Origin: Arthrobacter sp. C2
GTDB taxonomy: Bacteria > Actinomycetota > Actinomycetes > Actinomycetales > Micrococcaceae
Direction of reading: 5' to 3'
DNA: 64,000 nucleotides
Assembly (NCBI GenBank): GCA_024207135.1
Contig: CP042428.1
Coordinates: forward strand, 2,046,001 to 2,110,000
In this document: positions 6,984-16,181 of the stretch, one piece after another
How positions within the stretch are numbered: the first letter of the stretch is position 1
How the letters are laid out: each line of letters begins with the position of its first letter
Program-made: the position numbers and the translations under genes
Notes under the pieces: model-generated
The model's database searches: none
What the model saw: the letters and a program-made list of their open reading frames with translations, nothing else
What the model was told of the DNA's origin: nothing

Positions 6984-8977
6984 GATGCGTTGACCTTTCC
7001 GAAGATGTCCAGGATTTCCTCGCGCGTGGTCGCGGTTTCCAGCCGTGCCACCTGCGCCTTGTCGGTGAAGACCCGGGCGATCGAGGACAGGATGGCCAGG
7101 TGCTCGTTGTTCACCCCGGCGATGCCGACCACGAACTTGACCTCCTTGCCGTTCCAGTCGATGCCCTCGGGGTAGCGGATGATCGACACCGCGGAGCTGG
7201 CGATATTGCCCTTGGCCTCGTTGGTGCCGTGCGGGATGGCCAGGAAGTTGCCCATGTAGGTGGACACCGAGGACTCGCGGGTGTGCATCGAGGCCACGTA
7301 TTCCGCGTTGACCGCACCGCGTGCCAGCAGCAGGGCGCCGGCCTCGTCGATGGCGGCATCGCGCGAGGCGGCGGTGCCGGTGAGCACCACGCTGTCGGCG
7401 ACCAGCACCTCGCGTGCCGGGGCCGCTTCGGTTTCGGCAGGGGCGGCGGCATGCTTGGCCGCGTGGGCCGCGGCACCGGCGTGCTCGTCGGTTGCCGAGG
7501 CACCGGCACCTGCTGCCACTGCGCCCACGGAAACGGATTCCGCCGGTGCGGCGTTGCGGGTGCGCACCAGCTCGACGATTTCCTCGTAGCGCGGGCTGTT
7601 CATGAAGTTGTCCACCGAAACGTGCACCGCGCTGGCCGTCACGGGCGTGGCACGGGCCGCAAGGTCCTGGTGGGTGACGACGATGTCGTAGGTGTCGGTC
7701 AGGTTCGCAATGGCCGAGTTGGTGACCTTGACGTCCACCAGCCCTGCCTTCTTGAACATGTTGCGCAGCACCGAGGCGCCCATGGCGCTCGACCCCATGC
7801 CCGCGTCGCAGGCGAAGACCACGTTGTTCACCGGGCCGGAAGTGGCATCGGCGGCGAAGGCGAAGCCCACCGCGGACTTCTTGCCCTTCATGGCTTCCAT
7901 CTTGGCCGCTGCCTCGCCGAGCTCGTCGCCCTCGGGGGCCTTGGAGATCTTAAGCAGGAACGAACCGATCAGGAAGGAGACCACCGTTGCGGCAACCACC
8001 GAGAGCGCGACGCCCAGGTAGCTGTCCGAGGAGGTCATGGCGAACACGGCGAAGATGCTGCCCGGTGCGGCCGGCGCGCGCAGGCCGGCGCCGGTGAGCA
8101 CCAGCATGAAGATCCCGCTCATGCCGCCGCCGATGGCGGCCAGGATCATGACCGGCTTCATCAGGATGTACGGGAAGTAGATCTCGTGGATGCCGCCGAC
8201 GAACTGGATCAGCGCGGCGCCCGGGGCCGAGGCCTTGGCCAGGCCCTTGCCGAAGATCGCGTAAGCCAGCAGGATGCCGAAGCCCGGGCCGGGGTTGGCC
8301 TCAAGCAGGAAGAGGATGGACTTGCCCTGCTCCAGCGCCTGTTCGGTGCCCAGCGGGGTGAGGATGCCGTGGTTGATGGCGTTGTTCAGGAACAGGACCT
8401 TGGCCGGTTCGATGAAGATGCTGGTCAGCGGCAGTAGTCCGTGGTTGACCAGGAACTGCACCACCGCGCCGGCGCCGTTGGAGAACGCCACCACCAGCGG
8501 GTTGACCAGCAGCATGCCGAAGATCGCCATGGCCGCCCCGACGATGCCGGAAGAGAAGTTGTCGATGAGCATCTCGAAGCCCGGCTTGACCCGGCCTTCC
8601 CACGCGGCATCGAGCTTCTTCATGACCCAGGCCGAGAGCGGACCCATGATCATCGCACCGATGAACATCGGGATGTCGGCACCGACCACCACGCCCATCG
8701 TGGCGATCGCACCGATCACGCCGCCGCGGACCCCGTGGATCATCTTGCCGCCGGTGTAGCCGATCAGCAGCGGCAGCAGGTAGGTGATCATCGGTTCCAC
8801 CAACGAGCCAAGTTGCTCGTTGGGCAGGAAGCCGTCGGGAATGAACAACGCGGTGATCAACCCCCAGGCGATGAACGCCCCGATGTTGGGCATGATCATC
8901 CCCGAGAGGAAGGTGCCGAACTTCTGCACCCCGACCCGCAGCCCGCCGCGGGTGGCAGCCTCAGTTTGTGTTGCCAT
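6980..8977 (-). CDS. mtlA: PTS mannitol transporter subunit IICBA
   Basis: This 665-residue membrane enzyme imports mannitol and phosphorylates it on entry. The EIIC channel domain spans about 1-345, with multiple hydrophobic segments and the substrate motif GGIHEIYFPY at 261-270. EIIB follows at about 383-475 with the phosphorylated cysteine C390 in FACDAGMGSSAMG. An alanine/histidine-rich flexible linker covers about 476-522. EIIA is at 523-665 with the phosphohistidine H583 in AIPHGTNEAKG. All three domains are intact, as in E. coli MtlA; many Gram-positives split EIIA off. AGGAAG precedes the ATG. It lies 60 bases after a TetR gene on the same strand and overlaps mtlD. Confidence 0.96.
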   Translation of the reverse strand: MATQTEAATRGGLRVGVQKFGTFLSGMIMPNIGAFIAWGLITALFIPDGFLPNEQLGSLVEPMITYLLPLLIGYTGGKMIHGVRGGVIGAIATMGVVVGADIPMFIGAMIMGPLSAWVMKKLDAAWEGRVKPGFEMLIDNFSSGIVGAAMAIFGMLLVNPLVVAFSNGAGAVVQFLVNHGLLPLTSIFIEPAKVLFLNNAINHGILTPLGTEQALEQGKSILFLLEANPGPGFGILLAYAIFGKGLAKASAPGAALIQFVGGIHEIYFPYILMKPVMILAAIGGGMSGIFMLVLTGAGLRAPAAPGSIFAVFAMTSSDSYLGVALSVVAATVVSFLIGSFLLKISKAPEGDELGEAAAKMEAMKGKKSAVGFAFAADATSGPVNNVVFACDAGMGSSAMGASVLRNMFKKAGLVDVKVTNSAIANLTDTYDIVVTHQDLAARATPVTASAVHVSVDNFMNSPRYEEIVELVRTRNAAPAESVSVGAVAAGAGASATDEHAGAAAHAAKHAAAPAETEAAPAREVLVADSVVLTGTAASRDAAIDEAGALLLARGAVNAEYVASMHTRESSVSTYMGNFLAIPHGTNEAKGNIASSAVSIIRYPEGIDWNGKEVKFVVGIAGVNNEHLAILSSIARVFTDKAQVARLETATTREEILDIFGKVNAS

Positions 8978-9037
8978 GATTCTTCCTAATCGTTAGTCCT
9001 GCGCCGTCGCAGGGAAGGAACCGACGCGTGTGCACGG

Positions 9038-9760
9038 TTATGTCGTCTTGGAGATGCGATGCAGCCATTCGAGGAACATCTTCATTTCGGTGTTGGAAAG
9101 TTGCTGCGGGTTCGAGGACTCCAACGCGGCGTTCAGCGCGATGGCGGCCACGACGACCGCGGAGGCACCCACCGGGGTGGCGGAGTCGGCAATTCCGGCC
9201 TCCGAGGACACCGCGGTGATCACGGCATCGCGCGTCATGTCGGACAGCTCGAAGTTCCGCTCCTTCTCCGGCTCGGAGATGAGCATCAGGGTGACCCCGA
9301 TATTCGCGGCCATGATGCTGCGCACCGCGTCGGCCGGGGGCACGTTCAGGTGCCCGGCTTCCGCTGCCCGGTCGAGCTTCCCGCGCAGCAGCGCTTCCGC
9401 CTCCGAGACCCTGTTGGATCGGTTTCCGGGCCTGACCTTGCCGAACATCACCAGGTAGAGGTGCGGTTTCTCGATGCCGAAGCGCACGTGTTGGTCCCAC
9501 ATGCGCCGCACGTCGTCCAGCGGCTTCCCGGTGGGTTCAAGGTCCATTTCACTGGCCACGTACTGCTCGAAACCCACGGCAACGACCGCGTCGAACAGGC
9601 CTTCCTTGTCCCCGAAGTGGTGGTACAGCGTCGGCGCCGTGACCCCCGCCAGCTCGGTGATCTTCCGGGTGGAGACCGGAGCCCCGTCCGAATTGGCCAA
9701 GAGCTCGACGGCTGCCTGCAGCAGTCGCTCCCTCGGCGGAAGCTGGATGTCTAGACTCAT
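9038..9760 (-). CDS. TetR family regulator heading the mannitol operon
   Basis: This 240-residue protein has an N-terminal TetR helix-turn-helix (ITELAGVTAPTLYHHFGDKEGLFDAV, in two adjoining parts, about residues 34-59) and a helical ligand-binding C-terminal domain. It is the first gene of a same-strand set with mtlA and mtlD. The ATG at 9760 is 7 bases after a TAGGGT -10 box (9768-9773, minus strand), so translation is likely leaderless. A perfect 15-bp palindrome at 9779-9793 falls between that -10 box and the -35 position, which predicts autorepression. A TetR regulator for mannitol PTS genes is unusual, since MtlR or DeoR/GntR types are common. The ligand is unknown. Confidence 0.88.
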   Translation of the reverse strand: MSLDIQLPPRERLLQAAVELLANSDGAPVSTRKITELAGVTAPTLYHHFGDKEGLFDAVVAVGFEQYVASEMDLEPTGKPLDDVRRMWDQHVRFGIEKPHLYLVMFGKVRPGNRSNRVSEAEALLRGKLDRAAEAGHLNVPPADAVRSIMAANIGVTLMLISEPEKERNFELSDMTRDAVITAVSSEAGIADSATPVGASAVVVAAIALNAALESSNPQQLSNTEMKMFLEWLHRISKTT

Positions 9761-9778
9761 GACTGCTACCCTAGCACC

Positions 9779-9793
9779 TATAGCATTGCTATA
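9779..9793. promoter_or_regulatory. Probable TetR operator, perfect palindrome
   Basis: The sequence TATAGCATTGCTATA is a perfect 7+1+7 palindrome in a divergent promoter region. It covers the spacer and -35 side of the TAGGGT promoter that serves the TetR-mtlA-mtlD genes, and it is about 100 bases upstream of ptsI, so one protein could control both directions. Confidence 0.72.
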
Positions 9794-9896
9794 TGAAGGG
9801 GATCACAGCTTGAGTTTATGCTCGAGTCCTGCGTGATCATCGTCTGCATCGCGCAACGGACAACCCAAGAGCAACCCACGGGAACGAGGAACTCAA

Positions 9897-11582
9897 GTGC
9901 AACACTTCTCCGGAGTGGGCGTCATGCCCGGACGTGTCATCGGAACCATCCGGCACATGCCCCCGGCGCTTTCCGAACCGCCGGCCGGCGAGAAGCTGGA
10001 CGCCGCGGTCACCGCGGAGCAGGCCATCGCCGGGCTCAAGGAAGCTGCCGCGTCCGTGCAGGCGGACCTGCGCACCCGCGCCGCAACCGCCAGCCCCGAG
10101 GCCAAGGCCGTGCTGGAGGCCACCGCGCAGATGGCCACCGACTCGATGCTGCTCAAGGGTGCCAACAAGCTGATCAACACCGGCCTTTCGGCCGAACGCG
10201 GCATCTGGGAGTCCGGCGAAACAGTCGCCCAGATGCTCATCACCCTCGGCGGCTACATGGCCGAACGCGCCACCGACGTGCTGGACGTGCGCGCCCGCAT
10301 CGTGGCTGCGCTGCGCGGGGTCCCGGCCCCCGGCATCCCCGATTCGACGGACCCGTTCATCCTGGTGGCCGAGGACCTGGCACCGGCGGACACCGCCACG
10401 CTGGACCCGGCCAAGGTCATTGCCCTGCTGACCACCGGCGGCGGGCCCCAGTCGCACACCGCCATCATCGCCCGCGCCATGGGCCTGACCGCCATCGTCG
10501 CCGCCAAGGGCCTGGAGGCACTGGAATCCGGCACCGAGATCTTCGTCGACGGAGCCGCGGGAACCATTTCCACCTCCCCCGGCGACACCGAGCGCACGGC
10601 CGTGGACGCCTGGCTGAAGAACGCCGCGCTGCTCTCGGTCTTCGACGGCAACGGCGTGATGGCCGACGGGCACCAGGTCCCGCTGCTGGCCAACGTCGGG
10701 GGCGGCAAGGACGCGGTTAAGGCCGCTGCGGCCGGAGCCCAGGGCGTGGGGCTGCTGCGCACCGAATTCTGCTTCCTGGGCCGCGACACCGAGCCGTCCA
10801 TCGAGGAGCAGGTCGCCCAGTACAAGGCCGTCTTCGATGCCTTCGGGTCCAAGAAGGTTGTGGTGCGCACGCTGGATGCCGGCGCCGACAAGCCGCTGCC
10901 CTTCCTCACCGACGCCTCGGAGCCCAACCCGGCCCTGGGCGTGCGCGGCTACCGCACCGACACCACCTCCCCCGGGGTGCTGGCCCGCCAGCTCTCGGCC
11001 ATCGCCACCGCATCGGCCGGCTCCGAGGCCGAGGTCTGGGTCATGGCCCCGATGATTTCCACTCCGTCCGAGGCGGCCGATTTCGCCGCGATGTGCGCCG
11101 ACGCCGGACTGGCCACCCCCGGGGTGATGGTCGAGGTCCCCTCCGCGGCACTGAGCTCCGAGGCCATCCTGGGCCAGGTGTCCTTCGCGTCCCTGGGCAC
11201 CAACGACCTGACGCAGTACACCATGGCCGCGGACCGGCAGCTCGGCCCGCTGGCCGCGTTGAACAACCCGTGGCAGCCTGCGGTGCTGCGCCTGATCGAA
11301 TTGACGGTTGCCGGCTCCCGGGCCGAGGGCAACCACAAGCCCGTGGGCGTCTGCGGCGAGGCCGCGGCGGATCCGGCGCTGGCCGTGGTGCTGGTGGGCT
11401 TGGGCGTCTCGACCCTGTCGATGTCGGCCCGCTCGCTGGCCTCCGTGGCCGCGGTGCTCAAGACCGTCACGCTGGAACGCGCCGGCGAATTGGCGCAGCT
11501 GGCATTGGCCGCACCGAGCGCCGAGGCAGCACGCACCGCGGTGCGCGAGGCGCTGCCGGCACTGGCCGAACTGGGCCTGTAG
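9897..11582 (+). CDS. ptsI: Phosphoenolpyruvate-protein phosphotransferase (PTS enzyme I)
   Basis: This 561-residue cytosolic enzyme takes phosphate from phosphoenolpyruvate and passes it to HPr. The phosphohistidine is H187 in GGGPQSHTAIIAR, the N-terminal HPr-binding domain precedes it, and the C-terminal PEP-binding barrel has LLRTEFCFLGR, GTNDLTQYTMA and the catalytic cysteine in VGVCGEAAADP. Length is normal. The start is GTG at 9897, with GAGGA 6 bases upstream. It is divergent from TetR-mtlA-mtlD and followed by ptsH, giving a complete local mannitol PTS. Confidence 0.96.
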   Translation: MQHFSGVGVMPGRVIGTIRHMPPALSEPPAGEKLDAAVTAEQAIAGLKEAAASVQADLRTRAATASPEAKAVLEATAQMATDSMLLKGANKLINTGLSAERGIWESGETVAQMLITLGGYMAERATDVLDVRARIVAALRGVPAPGIPDSTDPFILVAEDLAPADTATLDPAKVIALLTTGGGPQSHTAIIARAMGLTAIVAAKGLEALESGTEIFVDGAAGTISTSPGDTERTAVDAWLKNAALLSVFDGNGVMADGHQVPLLANVGGGKDAVKAAAAGAQGVGLLRTEFCFLGRDTEPSIEEQVAQYKAVFDAFGSKKVVVRTLDAGADKPLPFLTDASEPNPALGVRGYRTDTTSPGVLARQLSAIATASAGSEAEVWVMAPMISTPSEAADFAAMCADAGLATPGVMVEVPSAALSSEAILGQVSFASLGTNDLTQYTMAADRQLGPLAALNNPWQPAVLRLIELTVAGSRAEGNHKPVGVCGEAAADPALAVVLVGLGVSTLSMSARSLASVAAVLKTVTLERAGELAQLALAAPSAEAARTAVREALPALAELGL

Positions 11583-11661
11583 CCAACACCCCGGCACCGT
11601 AGGATTGATCCTGCCTGCCCCCAATTGTTTCCCAAACACCTTCGTACACAGGAGAAAACAC

Positions 11662-11940
11662 ATGTCCGAACGTCTTGCCACCATCGCCAGCGCCTCCGGC
11701 CTGCACGCCCGTCCCGCCGCGCTCTTCGCCGAAGCAGCCGGCGCCCTGGACATCGAGGTCACCATCGCGCCCAAGGGCGCCCCGGAGGACGATGCCCTGG
11801 ACGCCTCGAGCATCCTCTCGCTGATGACCCTGGGTGCCGCCAAGGGCGACGAAGTGGTGCTGCGCGCCTCCGGCGACGGCGCCGAGGCCGCGCTGGATTC
11901 CCTGGTTGCACTGCTGGAAACGGACCTGGACGCCGTCTAA
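11662..11940 (+). CDS. ptsH: Phosphocarrier protein HPr
   Basis: This 92-residue protein relays phosphate from enzyme I to the sugar-specific EIIA domains. The active-site histidine is H15 in SGLHARPAA. The region of the regulatory serine is DASSILSLMTLG, with serines at 49 and 50; whether HPr kinase acts here cannot be seen, and most actinobacteria lack that kinase. GGAGAAAA precedes the ATG. It lies 79 bases after ptsI and is closed by a terminator hairpin. Confidence 0.95.
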   Translation: MSERLATIASASGLHARPAALFAEAAGALDIEVTIAPKGAPEDDALDASSILSLMTLGAAKGDEVVLRASGDGAEAALDSLVALLETDLDAV

Positions 11941-11956
11941 CCAACCGCGTCGACCA

Positions 11957-12018
11957 CCGCCGATGGCGTGGATCCCGAGCCGAAAGGCCTGGGGCCCACG
12001 CCATCGGCGTTTTGCGTT
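11957..12018 (+). terminator. Rho-independent terminator after ptsH
   Basis: Inverted arms 11958-11971 and 11996-12009 (CGCCGATGGCGTGG and its complement) are followed by TTTTGCGTTT. It starts 17 bases after the ptsH stop. The remaining bases to 12277 hold no gene I can support. Confidence 0.85.
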
Positions 12019-12277
12019 TACAGGCCGCCGGTGCAACTGCGCGGACGGTCACGAAGCCAAGGCGCAGACATCGCAGTTCCGTTGAAAACATTTCGGCAGA
12101 CCGGGGGATGCCGTTCTTGGAACGGACCGCAGTGACCTATCAACCACCGGCCCTGGCAAGGTACGGTTGCGCATATCCGGCGCGGCTACGGCCGGCAGGC
12201 CCTGCAGGGCGACAGCGTCCCGGTCCGGGCGTCCTATGCGGACCGACCCAACGAATGGTCCAGGTGAGGAGCTCTAC

Positions 12278-12985
12278 ATGGAACTGATCTTTGTGCACGG
12301 CGCTTTGGTGCGTGACGGACAGTGGTGGTGGCAGCGGACCGCAGAGCTGCTCCACGAACACACCGGGATCCGGAGCAGAGCCATTGCGTTGCCCTCCTGC
12401 GGCGAGGGAGCACCTGAAGAGGTTGCTGGCGGCCTCATTGCGGACGCGGCTGTGCTGCGCGGCGCACTGGGCGAGGTGGACTCCGCCATCGTTGTCGGCC
12501 ACTCCTACGGCGGCACCGTTATCGCCGAAGCCGGCCGGCATCCGGCCATTGCGCACCTGCTCTATGTGTCGTCGTACCTGCCCGAGGTCGGGCAGTCTCA
12601 GGGTGCGATCATGAGCGGCGAAGGCGACCCGGTATCCATCGGCGACAACAGTGACGGAACGCTGAGCGTGTCCGGCTACGACGCAACGTCGTTTGGAGCC
12701 CGATTCCTTCAGGACGCAGACGACGAGACCCAGCACCAGGCGTGGGAGCGGGTGACCGCACAGGCTGCCGGGGCATTCATGACCCCGACGAGTGCTGCCG
12801 GCTGGGAGGGAATCGATTCAACGTACATCGTCTGCGGGCAGGACCGCAGCACGTCGGTCGAGTTGCAACGCTTCCACGCGAGCCGAGCGACGCACTCCGT
12901 CGAACTGCCGACCGGGCACCATCCGTTCATTTCCCGACCCGATCTGGTCGTCGAACAAGTGCTGGAGCTGTTGCAGCGAGGGTGA
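12278..12985 (+). CDS. Alpha/beta hydrolase, short esterase-like type
   Basis: This 235-residue protein resembles small alpha/beta hydrolases of the salicylate-binding/hydroxynitrile lyase-like type: it opens with the strand MELIFVHGALVRDG, has the nucleophile elbow VVGHSYGGTV (serine about 78), an aspartate after YIVCGQD, and the catalytic histidine in PTGHHPF. No signal peptide is seen, so it is cytosolic. GTGAGGA lies 8 bases before the ATG at 12278. The substrate is unknown. The neighbours do not form an operon with it. Confidence 0.85.
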   Translation: MELIFVHGALVRDGQWWWQRTAELLHEHTGIRSRAIALPSCGEGAPEEVAGGLIADAAVLRGALGEVDSAIVVGHSYGGTVIAEAGRHPAIAHLLYVSSYLPEVGQSQGAIMSGEGDPVSIGDNSDGTLSVSGYDATSFGARFLQDADDETQHQAWERVTAQAAGAFMTPTSAAGWEGIDSTYIVCGQDRSTSVELQRFHASRATHSVELPTGHHPFISRPDLVVEQVLELLQRG

Positions 12986-13302
12986 GTCGTGCAGTGTCGT
13001 CTGCCCTGAACGGAGCTTTGGGCCTCTCGGGGCGTGGAACCTGTCGGATGGTACTCCTGGCAGCCGACGCCATTGCCCGGTGATCCATCGGCACTCCTCG
13101 GCTCCACCGCCTACGTCCGAATGCCCATGTCGACCGCATGGCGAATGCCCGCAGGAGACGACGTTCCAGGCCGTTATACGTCGAGTCATGCCTTAGGGCG
13201 ACTTGCGGGCAAGGGCAGCGATTCCTCCCCGTGGGAGGGGTCGAGGGCTGTTAGCCTCAGGTAAATGCGTGTTCCCCTTCCAAGCTCCGGAGGAATTGCC
13301 AG
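12986..13302 (+). other. Intergenic region upstream of the methyltransferase gene
   Basis: This 317-base gap has no supported gene. Its last 15 bases hold the CGGAGGA ribosome site of the methyltransferase gene. No clear terminator, operator or RNA gene was recognised. Confidence 0.5.
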
Positions 13303-14004
13303 ATGCCGCAGGACACCAATTACGACACCTTTGCCGAGGCGTACTCTGCCGAAAACGAATCCAGTCTGCTCAATGGATTCTACGAGCGCCCGGCAATGCT
13401 CAACCTCGCCGGGGATGTCCGCGACCGCCGGATTCTTGACGCCGGCTGCGGTTCCGGGCCGCTGGCTGCGGCGCTCGGTGAACGCGGCGCCACCGTGACA
13501 GGATTTGATTCCAGCGAAGCAATGGTCAATCTGGCCCGAAAAAGACTGGGCGAAAGGGCGGAACTGCTCGTGGCGGACCTTGGCCGGCCCCTTCCGTTCG
13601 CCGACGACACGTTCGACGACGTGGTTGCCTCGTTGGTCTTCCACTACTTGGAAGACTGGGTGGGCCCGCTGACCGAGATGCGGCGCGTGCTGCGGCCGGA
13701 AGGCAGGCTCATCATGTCCGTCAACCATCCGATCCTGTATCCCTGGACAAACCCCGGCACAGACTACTTCAAGCCCGTGAAGTACTCGGATGAGCACACC
13801 TTCAACGGCCAACCGGCCACCCTGACGTATTGGCACCGGCCATTGCATGCCATGACTGACGCGTTTGCCAAGGCAGGATTCCAGATCGAGGAGCTCAGCG
13901 AACCACCGTACTCGACCGATGCGCCCCCGGACATCGTCCCTGCGCAATTCAAGGACCGGGATTCGTTCCTGAGCTTCATTTTCTTCGTGCTCCGCGCGAA
14001 GTGA
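13303..14004 (+). CDS. Class I SAM-dependent methyltransferase
   Basis: This 233-residue protein has the class I methyltransferase core: motif I ILDAGCGSGPLA at about 45-56, the acidic residue of the second strand in VTGFDSSEAMV, and a motif IV-like VVASLVFHYLEDW. The C-terminal part (HRPLHAMTDAFAKAGFQI) resembles ubiE/UbiG-like small-molecule methyltransferases. It is cytosolic and the acceptor is unknown. The ATG at 13303 is preceded by CGGAGGA. Confidence 0.88.
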   Translation: MPQDTNYDTFAEAYSAENESSLLNGFYERPAMLNLAGDVRDRRILDAGCGSGPLAAALGERGATVTGFDSSEAMVNLARKRLGERAELLVADLGRPLPFADDTFDDVVASLVFHYLEDWVGPLTEMRRVLRPEGRLIMSVNHPILYPWTNPGTDYFKPVKYSDEHTFNGQPATLTYWHRPLHAMTDAFAKAGFQIEELSEPPYSTDAPPDIVPAQFKDRDSFLSFIFFVLRAK

Positions 14005-14152
14005 CGGCGGCGTTCCCGGGCTTCGGCGGGCAAGGACCAGGTCGTCCGGCTCGGGATCGGCCGATTGGGGCCCGGGTTTGCCATGGGGCCTTCACCGCAG
14101 GCGGGGCCCCTTGGCCTGGATGTGCGTACCGTCGGCTCTCGGGAATCGCCGC

Positions 14153-16063
14153 TCAGGGGACCAGCTCGGCGGCCCGTTCCTCGCCGGCCGCCACAAGCCT
14201 GGCGAAGGGGCCATCGGCATCGCGCAGTTCGGCCGGGCTGCCGCGCTCGACGATCGCTCCGGATTCGAGCACCGCCAACCGGTCGGCGTTTTCCACGGTG
14301 GACAGCCGGTGGGCGATCATCAAGGTGGTGCGCCCCACGGCCAGGCGATCCAACGCGTCCTGCACCAGCGCCTCGGTGGTGTTGTCCAGTGCGCTGGTGG
14401 CCTCGTCGAGCACCAGCACCTTCGGGTTGCGCAGGATGGTGCGGGCAATGGCCAGGCGCTGCTGCTCTCCCCCGGAGAAACGGTGCCCGCGCGCACCGAC
14501 CAGCGTGTCAAGACCCTCGGGCAGACCCGCAACCAGGTCGGCGATCTGTGCGCTGGCCAGTGCCTTCCACAGCGTTGCGTCGTCGGCCCCGGGATCGGCC
14601 AGCAGCAGGTTGTTGCGGATCGAGGCGTGGATCAGGTAGGTCTCCTGGGATACCACGCCCACGATCTTGTTCAGGGTTTCCGGGGCGAGCTCGCGGATGT
14701 CGATGCCGTCGATGGTGATGCGGCCGCGGCTTGGGTCATGCAGGCGCGGCAGCAGCGAACCGAGCGTGGACTTGCCCGATCCGGTGGGCCCGACGATCGC
14801 CGTCGCGGTGCCCGGGGCCAGCTCCAGGTCGATCCCGTGTAGCACCTTCGGCCCGTCCCGGTAGGCGAAGGAGACGCCTTCGAAGCGCACCAGCCCCGCA
14901 ACGGTCTCCGGGTCCAGGCTCGCCGGGTTCGCCGGCGCCTTGATTTCCGGGTCCATGTCCAGGTACTCGAAGATGCGGCTGAACAGGGCCATCGCGGTGA
15001 CCCATTGGACCCCGACGTTCAGCAGGCCCATGATGGGGCGGAAGATCGCGCCCTGCAGCGCGGTGAACGCCACCAGCGTGCCGATGGTCATCCCCCCGGA
15101 GGTGGCGGGGAAGCCGGCGGCCAGGTAGATGACCGCGGGGATCGCGGCGAACACGATGCCCATGGTGGCCATGCGCCAGCGCCCGGCCAACTGGCTGCGC
15201 ATTTCCAGGTCCACGAGCCGGTGCGAGGACCCGGCAAAGCGTTCCACGTCCCGCCCGGTGGTGCCCAGGGTCTTGGCCAGGCGGATGCCGGAGACCGAGA
15301 GGCCCTCCTCGATCTGCGTGTACATCCCGGCAAGCTCGGCCTGCCGCTTGCTGGTCACGTCGCGGCGCATCAGCGCCACCTTGCGCGAAAGCCAGATCGC
15401 CGGCGGCAGCACCACCAGCGAGAGCAGGCTCATCCGCCAGGAGAGTGCGGCCATCGCGATGGCGGTGGCCACCGCCGTGGTCAGGTTGGAGGCCACCGAG
15501 GTGGCGGTGGAGGTCACCACCGACTGCATCCCGGCGATGTCGTTGGTCAGCCGCGACTGCACCTCCCCGGAGCGGGTGCGGGTGAAAAAGCCCAGCGACT
15601 GGGCCTGCAGGTGGGAAAACAGGCGGGTCCGCAGCGTGTGCATGACCTTCTGGCCCATCTTGGTGGCCATCCAGGTCTGGACCACGCCGATGGCCGCTGT
15701 CGCCGCGGCGACGGCCACCAGCCCGCCGGCAAGCCAGGCGAGCAGTACGGTGTCTTGGTGCGGCAGCGCGTCGTCGATTATGGCGCGGATCAGGAACGGC
15801 TGGGCCAGTCCGATGACGGAGGCTGCGGAGATGAGCAGCACGACGACGGCGATGGCGAGCTTGTGCGGCTTGAAGAGCGCAGCGATCCGGGCCGGCTGCA
15901 CCGGGTGGAGCCTGACCTGCTTGAGGTCCGCGGGGTTCAGGCGGGCGACGGGACCGCCGCGGCCTCCCCCGCCGCCGGGTGCCCGATCGGCACCGGCGTG
16001 ATTCTTGGCCGATTGGCCCTGGCCCGAACGGGCCGTGCTGGAAGATGAACTCGATTCCAACAT
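14153..16063 (-). CDS. ABC exporter, fused permease and ATP-binding domains
   Basis: This 636-residue half-transporter has the MsbA/LmrA/BmrA layout. A low-complexity Ser/Gly-rich N-tail (1-45) is followed by six transmembrane segments (about 70-365) and a nucleotide-binding domain with Walker A GPTGSGKST at 425-433, signature FSGGE at 529-533 and Walker B VLVLDE at 549-554. It probably works as a homodimer exporting lipids or drugs. The ATG at 16063 is chosen because the in-frame ATG 15 codons upstream would run through the regulatory gap. A 5-bp hairpin pairs CCACC with the GGTGG of its ribosome site. It is divergent from a MarR regulator, its likely controller. Confidence 0.92.
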   Translation of the reverse strand: MLESSSSSSTARSGQGQSAKNHAGADRAPGGGGGRGGPVARLNPADLKQVRLHPVQPARIAALFKPHKLAIAVVVLLISAASVIGLAQPFLIRAIIDDALPHQDTVLLAWLAGGLVAVAAATAAIGVVQTWMATKMGQKVMHTLRTRLFSHLQAQSLGFFTRTRSGEVQSRLTNDIAGMQSVVTSTATSVASNLTTAVATAIAMAALSWRMSLLSLVVLPPAIWLSRKVALMRRDVTSKRQAELAGMYTQIEEGLSVSGIRLAKTLGTTGRDVERFAGSSHRLVDLEMRSQLAGRWRMATMGIVFAAIPAVIYLAAGFPATSGGMTIGTLVAFTALQGAIFRPIMGLLNVGVQWVTAMALFSRIFEYLDMDPEIKAPANPASLDPETVAGLVRFEGVSFAYRDGPKVLHGIDLELAPGTATAIVGPTGSGKSTLGSLLPRLHDPSRGRITIDGIDIRELAPETLNKIVGVVSQETYLIHASIRNNLLLADPGADDATLWKALASAQIADLVAGLPEGLDTLVGARGHRFSGGEQQRLAIARTILRNPKVLVLDEATSALDNTTEALVQDALDRLAVGRTTLMIAHRLSTVENADRLAVLESGAIVERGSPAELRDADGPFARLVAAGEERAAELVP

Positions 16064-16116
16064 ATGCACCACCTTTCGTGGTGGTCGTGGGTGCGGGACT
16101 CGCACCACGTTATTGA

Positions 16117-16129
16117 TGAGGTTACCTCA
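16117..16129. promoter_or_regulatory. Probable MarR operator between exporter and regulator
   Basis: TGAGGTTACCTCA is a perfect 6+1+6 palindrome in the gap between the divergent ABC exporter and MarR genes. A second inverted repeat, GGTGCG-GGACT-CGCACC, is at 16090-16106 on the exporter side. Confidence 0.6.
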
Positions 16130-16181
16130 CTATGTGGTTGCCCGTCAAATTCGGCACCCGCCGGACGGTAGTCTTGAGGGC

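Noticed and set aside
7100-8437. Plus-strand open frame of 445 codons opposite mtlA
   Set aside because: Shadow of mtlA; the minus-strand frame has clear PTS domains and active-site residues.
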